Notes: generated by a model from the letters alone, not told the origin. Shown: positions 16,464 to 26,148, counted from the first letter of the stretch. The stretch: DNA of 64,000 nucleotides from Bdellovibrio sp. (GCA_014376435.1 JACMRL010000025.1:1-64000); one strand, 5' to 3'. A program made the numbers and translations.

Positions 16464-18067
16464 TTGAAATCTTCCCTGTTAAATTGATTGGCTAAAGTAG
16501 AAGTAATTGTTCGGCAAGATAGAATGTCGACGGCTTTTTTAAGAATTAAATCGTCGGTCGTAAATTCTTTTCGGGCCAGCGCGCATTTTTTGAGATTCTC
16601 TTCGTAAAAAATCGAATGTTTCTGATGAGTTGATTTATCATATTTTTGATTACTAATCGGATTTATATATGTACTTTCTTCGCGTAACTGGACATGCGGC
16701 TCACTTACTTCAACATCCGGGTTTACGCCCGTTCGTTGAGTTGAGAAATTACTTGGCAATAAGTAAAAGCCTTGCGTTCTAAATAATGTGATGTGATTGT
16801 TCTTTGACCAAATCTCTGACTCTTGAAATGTTCCTTTGCCAAAAGTTTTTTCACCAATAACCACAGCACGCTTGTATTCTTGTAAGGCGCCAGCAAACAA
16901 TTCAGAAGCACTCGCTGACGAGCTATTGACCAAAATCGTCATCGGCCCTGTGTACAATAGCGAACCTGTCGTTAATACAACTTCGTTGGCTTTCACTGGA
17001 TCAAAATACTCTACCGAATAAATCTTTTTATTAATACCGATGAATAAACCGGCTAAACAAGCAGCCTCGTCAAGCTGACCACCCGGATTATCACGTAAGT
17101 CTAAAATTAAACCCGTAATATTTTTATCCGAAGCAGACTTAATTTGTTTTGATACTTCCGCACAAACGCCGCGGTTAAATTTTGTTAACGTAATTAAAGC
17201 GTAGTTTCTAGCTCCCGAAAGAATATCAAATTGAACGTGGTTCAGGCCTTGGTATCTTCTTTTAATGGTGATCTTTTTAGCTACAGCTTGGCGCTTGATT
17301 TTAAAAACAAACGTTTTTTGCTCGGGTATTTTCAGTAGCTGACTGATTTTTTGTAAATTTAAATCTGCAACAGGTATTCCATCAATTTCCTCGATTAAAT
17401 CTTGGCTTTGAAGCCCCGCTACATCAGCGTCTGAGTTTTTAAATACTTTTCTGACTAAAATATCCTTTTTAATTCTCTCAAAAGACACGCCAACAAATAA
17501 GTTTGATCTTTCTAATTGCGACCCGACTTCTTCGTAGTAATTATTTGGCAAAATGTAAGTGTGCGGGTCTTTGTAGACCGATAAAAAGCTATTAATTCCG
17601 TTAGCAATTAAAGCTGATTTTTTCTCACTTCGTTCTTGGCTTAGAAGTTCGGCCCATAAGTTTTCAAAATTAATTTGATGATTTTTTTGATGAGCATACA
17701 TCAACACAAACGCTTGTAATTTCTCACGCTCGGTTTTTTCATAAACTGGATTGAATTGACTGATGTTTTCTAATAGACCCGTTTCTTCGGATAACATCAT
17801 TTGCACGTCGTCTGCCGTTTGTACAACTGAGTTTATACAAGATAAGAAGTATTTTTCAGAGCTTTGGCAGTTTGAATTAGAGATCAGTTCAAAAAGCTCT
17901 TTTTCACCTAAGCCAGCTTCGGCCCAGTAAGTTTCTAGCTTTTTTTGCTGAGTGATTTCTGTAGACGAAAAAAGGGATGTCTTAGCAGAAAGTCCCCCGA
18001 CTCCTGCCAAAATCATCCCCACAAGAAACCCCATGGCTGTAACTAAAAAAGCGCCCCATGACTTCAA
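16460..18067 (-). CDS. S41-family C-terminal processing peptidase
   Basis: A 535-residue exported serine protease. Residues 1-30 form a signal peptide or membrane anchor. An N-terminal helical part is followed by a PDZ domain (about 190-260, with VAGLQSQDLIEEIDGIPV). The S41 catalytic core comes next: LILDLRDNPGGQLDEA, the nucleophile in VNSSSASASELFAG and the lysine in VIGEKTFGKGTF. Such proteases clip C-termini of envelope proteins. The C-terminal ~90 residues are cysteine-containing and unassigned. It is apparently monocistronic. Confidence 0.9.
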   Translation of the reverse strand: MKSWGAFLVTAMGFLVGMILAGVGGLSAKTSLFSSTEITQQKKLETYWAEAGLGEKELFELISNSNCQSSEKYFLSCINSVVQTADDVQMMLSEETGLLENISQFNPVYEKTEREKLQAFVLMYAHQKNHQINFENLWAELLSQERSEKKSALIANGINSFLSVYKDPHTYILPNNYYEEVGSQLERSNLFVGVSFERIKKDILVRKVFKNSDADVAGLQSQDLIEEIDGIPVADLNLQKISQLLKIPEQKTFVFKIKRQAVAKKITIKRRYQGLNHVQFDILSGARNYALITLTKFNRGVCAEVSKQIKSASDKNITGLILDLRDNPGGQLDEAACLAGLFIGINKKIYSVEYFDPVKANEVVLTTGSLLYTGPMTILVNSSSASASELFAGALQEYKRAVVIGEKTFGKGTFQESEIWSKNNHITLFRTQGFYLLPSNFSTQRTGVNPDVEVSEPHVQLREESTYINPISNQKYDKSTHQKHSIFYEENLKKCALARKEFTTDDLILKKAVDILSCRTITSTLANQFNREDFN

Positions 18068-18256
18068 ATCTACTCCCCCGAGTAAGAAACATTAACTGGG
18101 TTATATCATCTATTTCCCCAAACAGACGATCCCACAGTGACAAATAAGAGCAACGCTTGTGCCTGACTTTTTGACTCTGGGGAGCGATCTAATTGCTTAT
18201 AAACTTACCTTTAGGAACTTATTTCAAAGCTGACTAATACTTCACAGTTAAAATTG

Positions 18257-18286
18257 TTGCGAACATCGTGAGTCATACCAGATACT
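18257..18286 (+). promoter_or_regulatory. Predicted hldD promoter (leaderless type)
   Basis: TTGCGA (18257-18262) and GATACT (18281-18286) are 18 bases apart, and the -10 ends 6 bases before the hldD ATG. The rest of the 225-base gap (18068-18292) shows nothing else convincing. Confidence 0.4.
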
Positions 18287-18292
18287 AGCGCC

Positions 18293-19261
18293 ATGATAAT
18301 CGTAACTGGTGCAAATGGTTTTATTGGCAGCGCAATGATTTGGGAACTTAACCAAGCAGGTATTGACGATATTATCGCTGTCGATAGCGTCAACTTATCT
18401 AGCCGGAATCTTTTACAAAAAAGAAAGTACTCTCAATTCTACGAAGCCAATGAATTATGGAGCTTTTTAACCACCGAAGAAGCTCGCAAAAATATCTCTT
18501 GGGTTATTCATATGGGAGCTTGTTCAAGCACAACCGAAACAAACTGGGATTTTCTGTTTTCTAATAATTTTCAATACTCACAAAGACTTTTTGAATGGTG
18601 TGCCCAAAACCAAAAAAATCTGATTTACGCCAGCAGCGCGGCTACTTACGGAGCCGGTGAAAACGGTTTTGAAGACACTTACGATTCAGAAAAATTAAAG
18701 CCATTGAATCTTTACGGAGACTCAAAAGTTTTAATGGATCGTTGGGCTTTGAAAAAAAAATCAATGCCGGCTAACTGGTACGGTTTAAAATTCTTCAATG
18801 TATTCGGGCCGAATGAATATGAAAAAGGTTCTATGGCCAGCGTGGCTTACAAGGCCTATCAACAAATTCAGCAAAACTCTGAACTCGGTTTATTTAAATC
18901 TTATAATTCACAATACGAAGATGGACGCCAGCTACGTGATTTCATCTACGTCAAAGAAGTCACCGGTTGGATGAAAGAGTTGATGGAAAAAAAACCTGCC
19001 AGCGGCGTTTACAATATGGGTTTTGGGAAAGCACGTAGTTGGTTAGATATGGCGGAAACACTTTTCTCTGCAATGGGTAAAGATAAAAAAATTAAATGGC
19101 TAGAAGTTCCCGATAATATTAAAGATCAGTATCAGTATTACACCGAAGCAAATATGCAAAAGTGGTTGTCCGTCGGAATGTCTGCGCCGAAATGGCCTTT
19201 AGAAAATGCGATTAAAGATTATGTAAATAATTATTTAAGCCAAAATGATTCTTGGTTATAG
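18293..19261 (+). CDS. hldD: ADP-L-glycero-D-manno-heptose 6-epimerase
   Basis: A short-chain dehydrogenase-type epimerase making the heptose precursor of the LPS inner core. The NAD(P)-binding VTGANGFIGSA starts at residue 4. The catalytic pair is in LYGDSK (YxxxK). KFFNVFGPNEYEKGSMASVAY and EDGRQLRDFIYVKEV are typical of HldD. The 322-residue length is normal. It starts an operon with the hydroxylase gene 3 bases downstream, though the two have no obvious metabolic link. It implies a heptose-containing LPS core. Confidence 0.93.
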   Translation: MIIVTGANGFIGSAMIWELNQAGIDDIIAVDSVNLSSRNLLQKRKYSQFYEANELWSFLTTEEARKNISWVIHMGACSSTTETNWDFLFSNNFQYSQRLFEWCAQNQKNLIYASSAATYGAGENGFEDTYDSEKLKPLNLYGDSKVLMDRWALKKKSMPANWYGLKFFNVFGPNEYEKGSMASVAYKAYQQIQQNSELGLFKSYNSQYEDGRQLRDFIYVKEVTGWMKELMEKKPASGVYNMGFGKARSWLDMAETLFSAMGKDKKIKWLEVPDNIKDQYQYYTEANMQKWLSVGMSAPKWPLENAIKDYVNNYLSQNDSWL

Positions 19262-19264
19262 ATC

Positions 19265-20956
19265 ATGAGCTCTTTACCGAATCATCTGCAGAAATATGTG
19301 GTCGAACAAAACTACGAAAAGTATACCCCTTTAGACCAAGCGGTTTGGAGATACGTACTTCGCCAACTTTCTGATTTTTTAGGTAAACATGCTCACCCAA
19401 GTTATTTGGTGGGTTTAAAAAAAACCAGCATCGAGATCGAAGAAATTCCTCGCATTGAAAATATCAGTCAAAGTTTAGAAAAATTTGGCTGGCAAGCTGT
19501 TCCTGTTAGCGGTTTTATCCCACCCGCAGCTTTTATGGAATTACAATCGTTAAGTATTTTGCCAATCGCTTCCGATATGCGCTCGATTGATCATTTACAG
19601 TATACTGCCGCACCCGATATTGTTCACGAAGCTGCCGGGCACGCACCTTTTTTAGCCGACGTTGAATACGCAAATTATTTAAAACAGTATGCGCAAGTTG
19701 CTAAAAAAGCGATTTTAAGTAAATACGATTTACAGCAATACGAAGCAATTCGTGAACTTTCTGATATCAAAGCAAATCCTACATCGAACATTGAACAGAT
19801 TCAGGCGTCTGAAGATAAATTAAAAAAAATAACCGAAGCAATTGGCTTTACATCCGAAGCCGCCGAACTAGGCCGCATGAATTGGTGGACGGCTGAATAC
19901 GGGCTGATTGGTGATATCAACTCGCCGAAAATTTTTGGTGCGGGCTTATTATCATCAGTTGGTGAATCTAAATTATGCTTATCTGATAAAGTTAAAAAAA
20001 TTCCGTTAACTTTAGATTGTGTTTATCAAACGTATGACATCACAGAAAAACAGCCCCAGCTTTACGTCGCCAAAAATTTTACAGATTTAGGCAAAGTGCT
20101 GAATGATCTTTCCGAGACCATGGCTTACAAATTGGGTGGAAAAAAAGGTTTAGACAAAGCGATTCAAGCTGAAACCATAAATACCGTCGAGTTTGAAAAT
20201 CATCTGCAAATTAGTGGCTTAGTTAAAAAATATTTAACCGCTGCCGATGGATCGATTGCGTATTTACAATTTCAAGGGCCCACGCAAATTAGTTTTAAAG
20301 ATGCTGAAGTTACGAGCCATGGTTCCAAGTATCATGCCGAAGGCTACGGAACTCCTTTGGGTGCGATTAAGAATTTTAATCTCGCTAGCTTGAAATTAAA
20401 CGAAGCAATGACTTTGACTTATGAATCCGGTCTTCAAATTGAAGGAACTTTGAAAAAAGTTTTAAATATCTCTGAAAAGGCTGTGATTTTAACTTTCGAA
20501 GGCGCTACCTGCGAATACCAAGGCGAAAAACTTTTTTTACCCGCGTGGGGTTTATACGATATTGTATTAGCACAACAAGTTGTTTCTGTGTTTGGCGGCC
20601 CTGCGGACCGCGCAGCCTACGGCGAAGTTGATGACTTCGTTGCCTCAAGAGTGCCGGCCTTGCAGTACAATGATGATCAAAAAAAGATTTTTGGTTTTTA
20701 TGAAAAAGTTCGTGCCCTACGTGCGAACAAAAAATCTACCCAGCAAGATTTAAATGAGCTGTTTCTAAAAATAAGCCAAGCGGCTTCGAAAGAATGGTTG
20801 CTGTTTGTAGAACTTGTTGAATTAGGCTTGAAAAGAAATTATGACTTGGGACTTTTAAAGCTGATTGAATATCACTTAGGCTCACTTATTAAAAAAGATG
20901 TTTCTATCCAAGAAGTTATTGAAGAAGGATTACGTTTAGCCCATGCGAAATATTGA
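19265..20956 (+). CDS. phhA: Phenylalanine 4-hydroxylase with long C-terminal extension
   Basis: Pterin-dependent non-haem-iron hydroxylase converting phenylalanine to tyrosine. The iron ligands are in PDIVHEAAGHAPF (two histidines) and WWTAEYGLIGD (glutamate), with the FGAGLLSSVGES loop after them. The catalytic domain occupies about residues 20-300. The remaining ~260 residues, including DRAAYGEVDDFV, match no domain I recognise. Bacterial PhhA is usually 260-300 residues, so this is the long form. It feeds tyrosine into hpd and hmgA some 5 kb away. Its 3' end overlaps trmJ by 14 bases. Which amino acid is hydroxylated cannot be proved by sequence. Confidence 0.88.
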   Translation: MSSLPNHLQKYVVEQNYEKYTPLDQAVWRYVLRQLSDFLGKHAHPSYLVGLKKTSIEIEEIPRIENISQSLEKFGWQAVPVSGFIPPAAFMELQSLSILPIASDMRSIDHLQYTAAPDIVHEAAGHAPFLADVEYANYLKQYAQVAKKAILSKYDLQQYEAIRELSDIKANPTSNIEQIQASEDKLKKITEAIGFTSEAAELGRMNWWTAEYGLIGDINSPKIFGAGLLSSVGESKLCLSDKVKKIPLTLDCVYQTYDITEKQPQLYVAKNFTDLGKVLNDLSETMAYKLGGKKGLDKAIQAETINTVEFENHLQISGLVKKYLTAADGSIAYLQFQGPTQISFKDAEVTSHGSKYHAEGYGTPLGAIKNFNLASLKLNEAMTLTYESGLQIEGTLKKVLNISEKAVILTFEGATCEYQGEKLFLPAWGLYDIVLAQQVVSVFGGPADRAAYGEVDDFVASRVPALQYNDDQKKIFGFYEKVRALRANKKSTQQDLNELFLKISQAASKEWLLFVELVELGLKRNYDLGLLKLIEYHLGSLIKKDVSIQEVIEEGLRLAHAKY

Positions 20957-21713
20957 TTTACGAATTGTTTTAGTGCGATCAATCTACGAACGTAATGTGG
21001 GCTCTACTTCCCGCGCAATGGCCAATATGGGTTTTACAAAATTAATTCTTATCGACCCAAAATGTGAATTTACCATCGAATCAAATAAAGCGGCAGCCAA
21101 TGGCCAAGTGCCTTTGCGGGACCGCACAGTGTACGCAAGTTGGGAAGAGTTCTACAAAAATGAGCCTCGGGGTATTCAAATCGCTACGACGGCTCGCGAT
21201 GGCAAAGGCCGGCAAGTGGAAGATCTTGAAACAACTCTTAAAAGTATTCAGCAAACCAGCACTACTCTAAAAAAACAATCTGACGACGCATTTGTATTTC
21301 ATATCGTATTTGGCCCAGAAGATTGGGGCTTAAGCGGCGATGATATTCAATACGCTAATCACTGCTGCTCGATTCCTACCTACGGTGACAATACCAGTCT
21401 TAATTTAGCGCAGGCGACCTTACTAGCGATGTACACCTTTCGATCAGTTTTCGGTGGCGATCGTTCAAGACTAGAAGGCCAGCAGCAAGCTCGTGCCAAA
21501 CAAAAGAAACCGATTATTTTTCCCGATGAGTCTTTAAAAAATTGGCTAGAGACCATGAATATCGATCTCAGTAAGCGTAAAACAAACGTATTTACCGTCT
21601 TACGCCGCATGCTTTTGCAGAATGCTCCGTCAGAAAAAGAATTTCGTATGCTAGAAATTGTTTTGCAACAAAGCACGCGTAAAATGCGCGACTCGAAGAA
21701 GAAAACAGATTAA
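20943..21713 (+). CDS. trmJ: SPOUT RNA methyltransferase, TrmJ-like
   Basis: A 256-residue SAM-dependent methyltransferase, probably 2'-O-methylating tRNA position 32. It begins with RIVLVRSIYERNVGSTSRAM, the usual TrmJ/SpoU motif 1. FGPEDWGLS and TSLNLAQATLLAMY are motifs 2 and 3 of the trefoil knot. The C-terminal ~70 residues are helical and basic. It is translationally coupled to phhA by a 14-base overlap. rRNA rather than tRNA specificity remains possible. Confidence 0.85.
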   Translation: MRNIDLRIVLVRSIYERNVGSTSRAMANMGFTKLILIDPKCEFTIESNKAAANGQVPLRDRTVYASWEEFYKNEPRGIQIATTARDGKGRQVEDLETTLKSIQQTSTTLKKQSDDAFVFHIVFGPEDWGLSGDDIQYANHCCSIPTYGDNTSLNLAQATLLAMYTFRSVFGGDRSRLEGQQQARAKQKKPIIFPDESLKNWLETMNIDLSKRKTNVFTVLRRMLLQNAPSEKEFRMLEIVLQQSTRKMRDSKKKTD

Positions 21714-22082
21714 TTAAGCAACTTGCTCTTGCAGGTCGTGAATTTTTTTGATTTTACCGTCCAGCATAAAAATCTCTTCCGAAATTTTTTCGCCTTCATT
21801 ATTTAAAAAATCAATTTCTTTCCACAGACCCGTGGTATCTGAGCCAACTAGCTCTAGATTTTCAATCACGGTATTTACTTGTTCGATTTTGATTTTAATT
21901 TTTTCAATGCCTTGGTTCAGCTTTTTACGTTTAGAACTCAGTTCTTTTTTAACCGAACTGACGTCTATGTTTTTCAATTGTTGAAATAATTCAGGCTTTA
22001 CGGAATTATTATCCAGAAAGCTGTGCAGTAAAAGAGTCCATTCATCGCGAAGTCCCTTAGGACTACTATAATCGTTATTCAT
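21714..22082 (-). CDS. Coiled-coil protein of unknown function
   Basis: A 122-residue cytoplasmic protein with no signal peptide. Residues 38-120 have heptad-like repeats of I, L and V among many lysines and glutamates, predicting a long coiled coil. No motif is recognised. Its stop codon abuts the trmJ stop in convergent orientation. It is separated by 58 bases from the next minus-strand gene and may belong to the same transcript. Confidence 0.6.
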   Translation of the reverse strand: MNNDYSSPKGLRDEWTLLLHSFLDNNSVKPELFQQLKNIDVSSVKKELSSKRKKLNQGIEKIKIKIEQVNTVIENLELVGSDTTGLWKEIDFLNNEGEKISEEIFMLDGKIKKIHDLQEQVA

Positions 22083-22140
22083 AACTGTTTCTATTATACC
22101 ATGGGTTTTGGCTTTCTTGCTGACCTAGACCAGGGGTGTT

Positions 22141-22854
22141 TTACTGCGCTGCCTTAAGATCATGATAATACACAACTTCTGCATCGAGATTTTTTAGCTC
22201 TGGACCTTTGACCTGCTTGACAGCTACTAAGCCCTCGTAACGAAGCATCCGTTTCATATCTTCTGACTTCCAAATTTTGATCGGACTTATAAAAGTCGCT
22301 AAGAAAAAATTGTCTATGTTTAGTTTAAAACTATGCGCCTTTTGCCCCGCTAAATCGACTAAGCCTAAGTAGCTTATTTTAAACTGAATCGTTTCCAGCC
22401 GATCCCAAATTAGAAAATCAATGCTTGCTGATTTTTCTTTTTGTAACATTTCAAAGTTAACTAACAGCCAATCTTCAAAATTGCCCGGCGCCACTAAATG
22501 CTTAGGTTTTTTGAATTCTTTTTTCTGCATTGGCTTCCCGGCGGCTTCAAAAGTTAACTTTACCTTATCACCTACAACCTCGGTGGTGCCTTTTTCTTTG
22601 GTCTGAAATTGTTGAATGGAGGCACTTATTAACTCAGCCGTATTTTTATTAATAACTGCTGACTCTTCAACCACGATCACTTGACTAGACTTAAACAACG
22701 CATTGATATGCTTTTCGTCGCCGACAATTTTTTCTTCAATACTTAAATTAAATAAAATTGTTTTATCTTTAGAATCTAAATATCTAATTTCGCCACGATA
22801 AGCGAATACGGATTGAGTAATAAACAAAAATAATAAAACTGAGATGTTTTTCAT
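22141..22854 (-). CDS. Exported protein of unknown function
   Basis: A 237-residue protein with a signal peptide at residues 1-18 (cleavage after VFA). The mature part alternates short hydrophobic and polar stretches typical of beta-rich periplasmic proteins, with SFKLNIDNFFLATFISPIKI near residue 180 and a C-terminal VKQVKGP. Its layout recalls periplasmic beta-barrel-like domains such as DUF3108, but I cannot confirm this. The ATG overlaps the ribD stop by 4 bases, so it is co-translated with ribD. Confidence 0.6.
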   Translation of the reverse strand: MKNISVLLFLFITQSVFAYRGEIRYLDSKDKTILFNLSIEEKIVGDEKHINALFKSSQVIVVEESAVINKNTAELISASIQQFQTKEKGTTEVVGDKVKLTFEAAGKPMQKKEFKKPKHLVAPGNFEDWLLVNFEMLQKEKSASIDFLIWDRLETIQFKISYLGLVDLAGQKAHSFKLNIDNFFLATFISPIKIWKSEDMKRMLRYEGLVAVKQVKGPELKNLDAEVVYYHDLKAAQ

Positions 22855-23966
22855 AAGCTTCCCGTCATATAAATATCTGGTCTAAATTCTTTTATTTTTA
22901 AATTTTTTAACTGGAGTTTTTGCTCCAACTGGGCAATGCCAAAATTTTGCGACCAAGAAATTCCATTCTGTGCACCGATTATTACCGGCGCCATAAAAAG
23001 ATGAAGTCGATCAACCAGGCCAGCCGACAAATAACTAGAATACGTAAGTGCACCGCCCTCAATAAACACCGAGCGAATACCTTTTGTCCAAAGCTGTTGA
23101 TTTAAATTTGCTAAATTAGAAAATTTAATTTGTTGCCATTCAGACTTGGCTTCTGGTTCTTTAGTTATAAAAAAAATATTTTTTGCATCGTGAATTTCTA
23201 AAAATTTAAATTTACTTCCTGATTGAATTTTTCTTAGCAGCGTTCCCGCAGGGTCTATCACGATAATCTGGGTTTGTTTTGTAATTTTTTTGTGTCGAAT
23301 GTTTAAAGATGGGTTATCCATTTCGACCGTATTACGCCCAACGACGATTGCATCATAGCGCGATCTTAGTTCATGAACAAATTCACGCGAAGCTTCTGCA
23401 GTGATCCATTTGCTTTCCCCTGATTTCAAAGCGATCAGTCCATCTAAACTTGAGGCGACTTTAGCAGCAACAAAAATTTTTTTCTCACGATAATTTTTTA
23501 GAAACACTTCACAAACATCTTCCAGATCGGATTTCAAAGACCCCTCGTACAGGACTGCCGTCTTACCCGCATTTGTTAAAATCTGGGCTCCTTGCCCACT
23601 AACTAATGGGTTGGGATCCATTAGACCGTAGACTATTTTCTTAACCGGCAAAGTCGCGATGTATTTTGCACAAGAGGAAGTTTTACCTTCATGCGCGCAA
23701 GGCTCTAACGTCACGTACAAAGTCGCATTTTTTAATTCATCGATTTGCAGTTTTTTAAGTGCGTCTACTTCCGCATGATCGGCACCATATTTTGCGTGGT
23801 AACCAGTTGCTAGCAGTTGGTGGTTGCGATCAACCACAGTACAACCCACCAAAGGATTCGGCGAAACAAAGGGCGCACCTTCGTAAGCCACGGCTATCGC
23901 TAGCTGCATGGCTTGTTCAGGCGTTATCAGGTCACCCTTTTGAAAAGAAATTATTTTTTCATCCAC
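22851..23966 (-). CDS. ribD: Riboflavin biosynthesis deaminase/reductase
   Basis: A bifunctional 371-residue enzyme for the second and third steps of riboflavin synthesis. The N-terminal zinc deaminase (about residues 10-150) has HAEVDAL and LEPCAHEGKTSSCAKYI, which supply the zinc ligands. The C-terminal NADPH reductase (155-371) has VASSLDG and GRNTVEMDNP. It overlaps hmgA by 16 bases at its start and the exported unknown by 4 at its end. No FMN riboswitch is seen, and the other rib genes are not in the window. Confidence 0.93.
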   Translation of the reverse strand: MDEKIISFQKGDLITPEQAMQLAIAVAYEGAPFVSPNPLVGCTVVDRNHQLLATGYHAKYGADHAEVDALKKLQIDELKNATLYVTLEPCAHEGKTSSCAKYIATLPVKKIVYGLMDPNPLVSGQGAQILTNAGKTAVLYEGSLKSDLEDVCEVFLKNYREKKIFVAAKVASSLDGLIALKSGESKWITAEASREFVHELRSRYDAIVVGRNTVEMDNPSLNIRHKKITKQTQIIVIDPAGTLLRKIQSGSKFKFLEIHDAKNIFFITKEPEAKSEWQQIKFSNLANLNQQLWTKGIRSVFIEGGALTYSSYLSAGLVDRLHLFMAPVIIGAQNGISWSQNFGIAQLEQKLQLKNLKIKEFRPDIYMTGSL

Positions 23967-25072
23967 GATTGCCAGTAATTCGTCAGCTCAACGCTTTCAA
24001 AATTTGGATCGATCTTCAGTGGTTTCACTGAATCAACCATCACCGCTACTTCGTCCGTATGAGTTTTTTTACCTTGGTTCGCAAAAGCTTTCGGATGCGG
24101 ACCGTGCGGAAAACCTGCCGGGTGAAAAGACATCATATTTGAGTGTAAATTATCGCGACTAAAGAAATTCCCGTCGTGATAAAATAAAACTTCATCGTAA
24201 TCGATATTTTGATGAAAGAACGGAACCTTCAAGGCGTCCGCATCACTTTCGATCGGGCGTGGTAAGAAAGTACAAACCACGAAGCCGTTTGCCACAAACG
24301 TCGTATGAACCGAAGGTGGTAAATGCACTCGGTGGGACACAATCGGCATCATGTCGTTGATGTGAAGAGTAAACGGATAATAGTCACCCTTCCAGCCGAC
24401 GGTATCGTAAACACTGTCGGGGTAAGAGAAATGCGTTACGTGCTCTAAACGCTTAACTAAAATTTCGTGCGCATCAATTTTATTTTCTTTCATAAAAGTA
24501 TGCATGGCTTCTAAATCAGGTTTACCAAAGCTTGCCGGGTCATAAAAGCCGTTCCGCCCGACCATTCCGCGATCAGGCTCGCGGTAAGACGTCGTTAATG
24601 ATTCAATAATGATAAATTGAGTTTTCTCGGCAAACACAAAAGTGTGATGCAAAGATTTTGGTAGGTTAATATAAGTACCTTTATTGAACTTCAATAAACC
24701 GTACTCAGTTAAAACATGACCCGAGCCTACGTGACAAAAATAAAGCGTGTCACCATCGGCGTTACGAAATGCATTTAATAAATTTGTATCAGGCTTCATC
24801 TCGGTTTTTTCGTTCCAGCTTGAGTACATAACTACATCTGAATTATAAACTAAACGGTGCCAATGGCCATTTTGATATTTCATTTCCACCAGGTCGAATA
24901 AATGCGGGCGCAAGGGGCCTTTGATATCGGTCCACTTCGTCGAAGCATCTTTTTTGATGATATGAGAAACCTGCCCGTAAAATCCTTTGCGGCCTTGTTC
25001 TTCCTCGTAACAGCCTTCAGGAATTGCTTTGTGCCCTTGCGTGGTGCTTTTACCTTGTGAATATTGATACAT
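23951..25072 (-). CDS. hmgA: Homogentisate 1,2-dioxygenase
   Basis: A cytoplasmic Fe(II) dioxygenase opening the ring of homogentisate to maleylacetoacetate. The iron/active-site region is at the C-terminal half, MSFHPAGFPHGPHPKAF then THTDEVAVMVDS. At 373 residues it is the short bacterial form, about 60 residues less than the Pseudomonas enzyme. Its ATG overlaps the hpd stop by one base (TAATG), showing tight coupling. Maleylacetoacetate isomerase and fumarylacetoacetase are not nearby. Confidence 0.92.
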   Translation of the reverse strand: MYQYSQGKSTTQGHKAIPEGCYEEEQGRKGFYGQVSHIIKKDASTKWTDIKGPLRPHLFDLVEMKYQNGHWHRLVYNSDVVMYSSWNEKTEMKPDTNLLNAFRNADGDTLYFCHVGSGHVLTEYGLLKFNKGTYINLPKSLHHTFVFAEKTQFIIIESLTTSYREPDRGMVGRNGFYDPASFGKPDLEAMHTFMKENKIDAHEILVKRLEHVTHFSYPDSVYDTVGWKGDYYPFTLHINDMMPIVSHRVHLPPSVHTTFVANGFVVCTFLPRPIESDADALKVPFFHQNIDYDEVLFYHDGNFFSRDNLHSNMMSFHPAGFPHGPHPKAFANQGKKTHTDEVAVMVDSVKPLKIDPNFESVELTNYWQSWMKK

Positions 25073-26148
25073 TATAAATATCCTCGCTCGCGCTGGTCAG
25101 CTTCGATCGCATCGAAAAGAGCTTGAAAGTTTCCATCGCCAAACCCTTCGTGACCTTTTCTTTCGATCACTTCAAAAAATACTGGGCCAATCACGTTTTT
25201 AGTAAAAATTTGTAATAAGTAACCATCGTGATCGCCATCGACTAAGATCGCGTTTTTTTCTAATCGTGCGATATCTTCCGTCACGATCGGCAAACGGTCT
25301 TTTAGCATTTGATAGTAAGTCGGTGGTGGCGAAGATAAAAATTGTAAGTCATTCGCTTTTAATTTTTCTAAGGTCTCGCTGATACCCTTGGTGGTTAAAG
25401 CGATATGTTGAATGCCCGAACCTTTGTATTCATTCAGATATTCTTGAATTTGTGATTTTGGATCTTTCGGTTCATTAATCGGAACCGAAAATTGTGAACA
25501 GGGTGAACGCATCGCTTTCGATAACAAACCAGTGGATTTACCTTTGATATCGAAATATTTCGCTTCGCGGAAATTGAAAATCTTCTCGTAGAAATCACTC
25601 CACTTATTCATTTCACCGACGGGAACGTTATTTGTAAAATGATCGACGATATCTAAGCCCAGACCCACCGGGCGCACATCAATATCTTTCAATTTAAATT
25701 GAGTCGCGTACAAATTTTTATGGTTATTTTCATCAATAAAATAAATTAATGAATCACCAATACCATAGATAGCTAAGTACGGGGTAGCTCCGCGGCTAAC
25801 TTGGCTGCCATCGTAAGCTTTGGCACCGCGCTTGATGGCTTCTGCAAAAGCTTGCGATGCATCGCCAACGCGAAATCCAGTTGAAACAACTGAAGGGCCA
25901 TGCGCCTTTACAAACGAAGCGGCGAAAGTATTAGGTTCTAAGTTTAAAATAAAATTAATATCGCCTTGGCGAAATAATTTAATATTCTTACCTTCAATTT
26001 TTGCGATTTCGCTAAAACCCATTTTAGTGAATAATTTTTCAAATAAAGCCGCATCAGTTCCTGCGTATTCTAAAAAATCGACGCCATTTAATCCAATCGG
26101 ATTTTGCGCTGTCATTTTGCCTTTAGACCAATCAAACGATAAAGCCAT
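25072..26148 (-). CDS. hpd: 4-Hydroxyphenylpyruvate dioxygenase
   Basis: A 358-residue Fe(II) enzyme of the vicinal-oxygen-chelate fold, turning 4-hydroxyphenylpyruvate into homogentisate. The three iron ligands are visible: His in LDIVDHFTNNVP, His in GSGIQHIALTT and Glu in GPVFFEVIER. The start is fixed by AAGGAG 6 bases before the ATG. It is the first gene of the minus-strand operon hpd-hmgA-ribD-unknown. With PhhA it accounts for phenylalanine and tyrosine degradation, except for the transaminase, which is not here. Confidence 0.95.
   Translation of the reverse strand: MALSFDWSKGKMTAQNPIGLNGVDFLEYAGTDAALFEKLFTKMGFSEIAKIEGKNIKLFRQGDINFILNLEPNTFAASFVKAHGPSVVSTGFRVGDASQAFAEAIKRGAKAYDGSQVSRGATPYLAIYGIGDSLIYFIDENNHKNLYATQFKLKDIDVRPVGLGLDIVDHFTNNVPVGEMNKWSDFYEKIFNFREAKYFDIKGKSTGLLSKAMRSPCSQFSVPINEPKDPKSQIQEYLNEYKGSGIQHIALTTKGISETLEKLKANDLQFLSSPPPTYYQMLKDRLPIVTEDIARLEKNAILVDGDHDGYLLQIFTKNVIGPVFFEVIERKGHEGFGDGNFQALFDAIEADQRERGYL

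Noticed and set aside
18112-18182. CCCCA...TGGGG pairing in the gap before hldD as a structured leader
   Set aside because: Five pairs over a loop of more than 50 bases, with no supporting inner stems.
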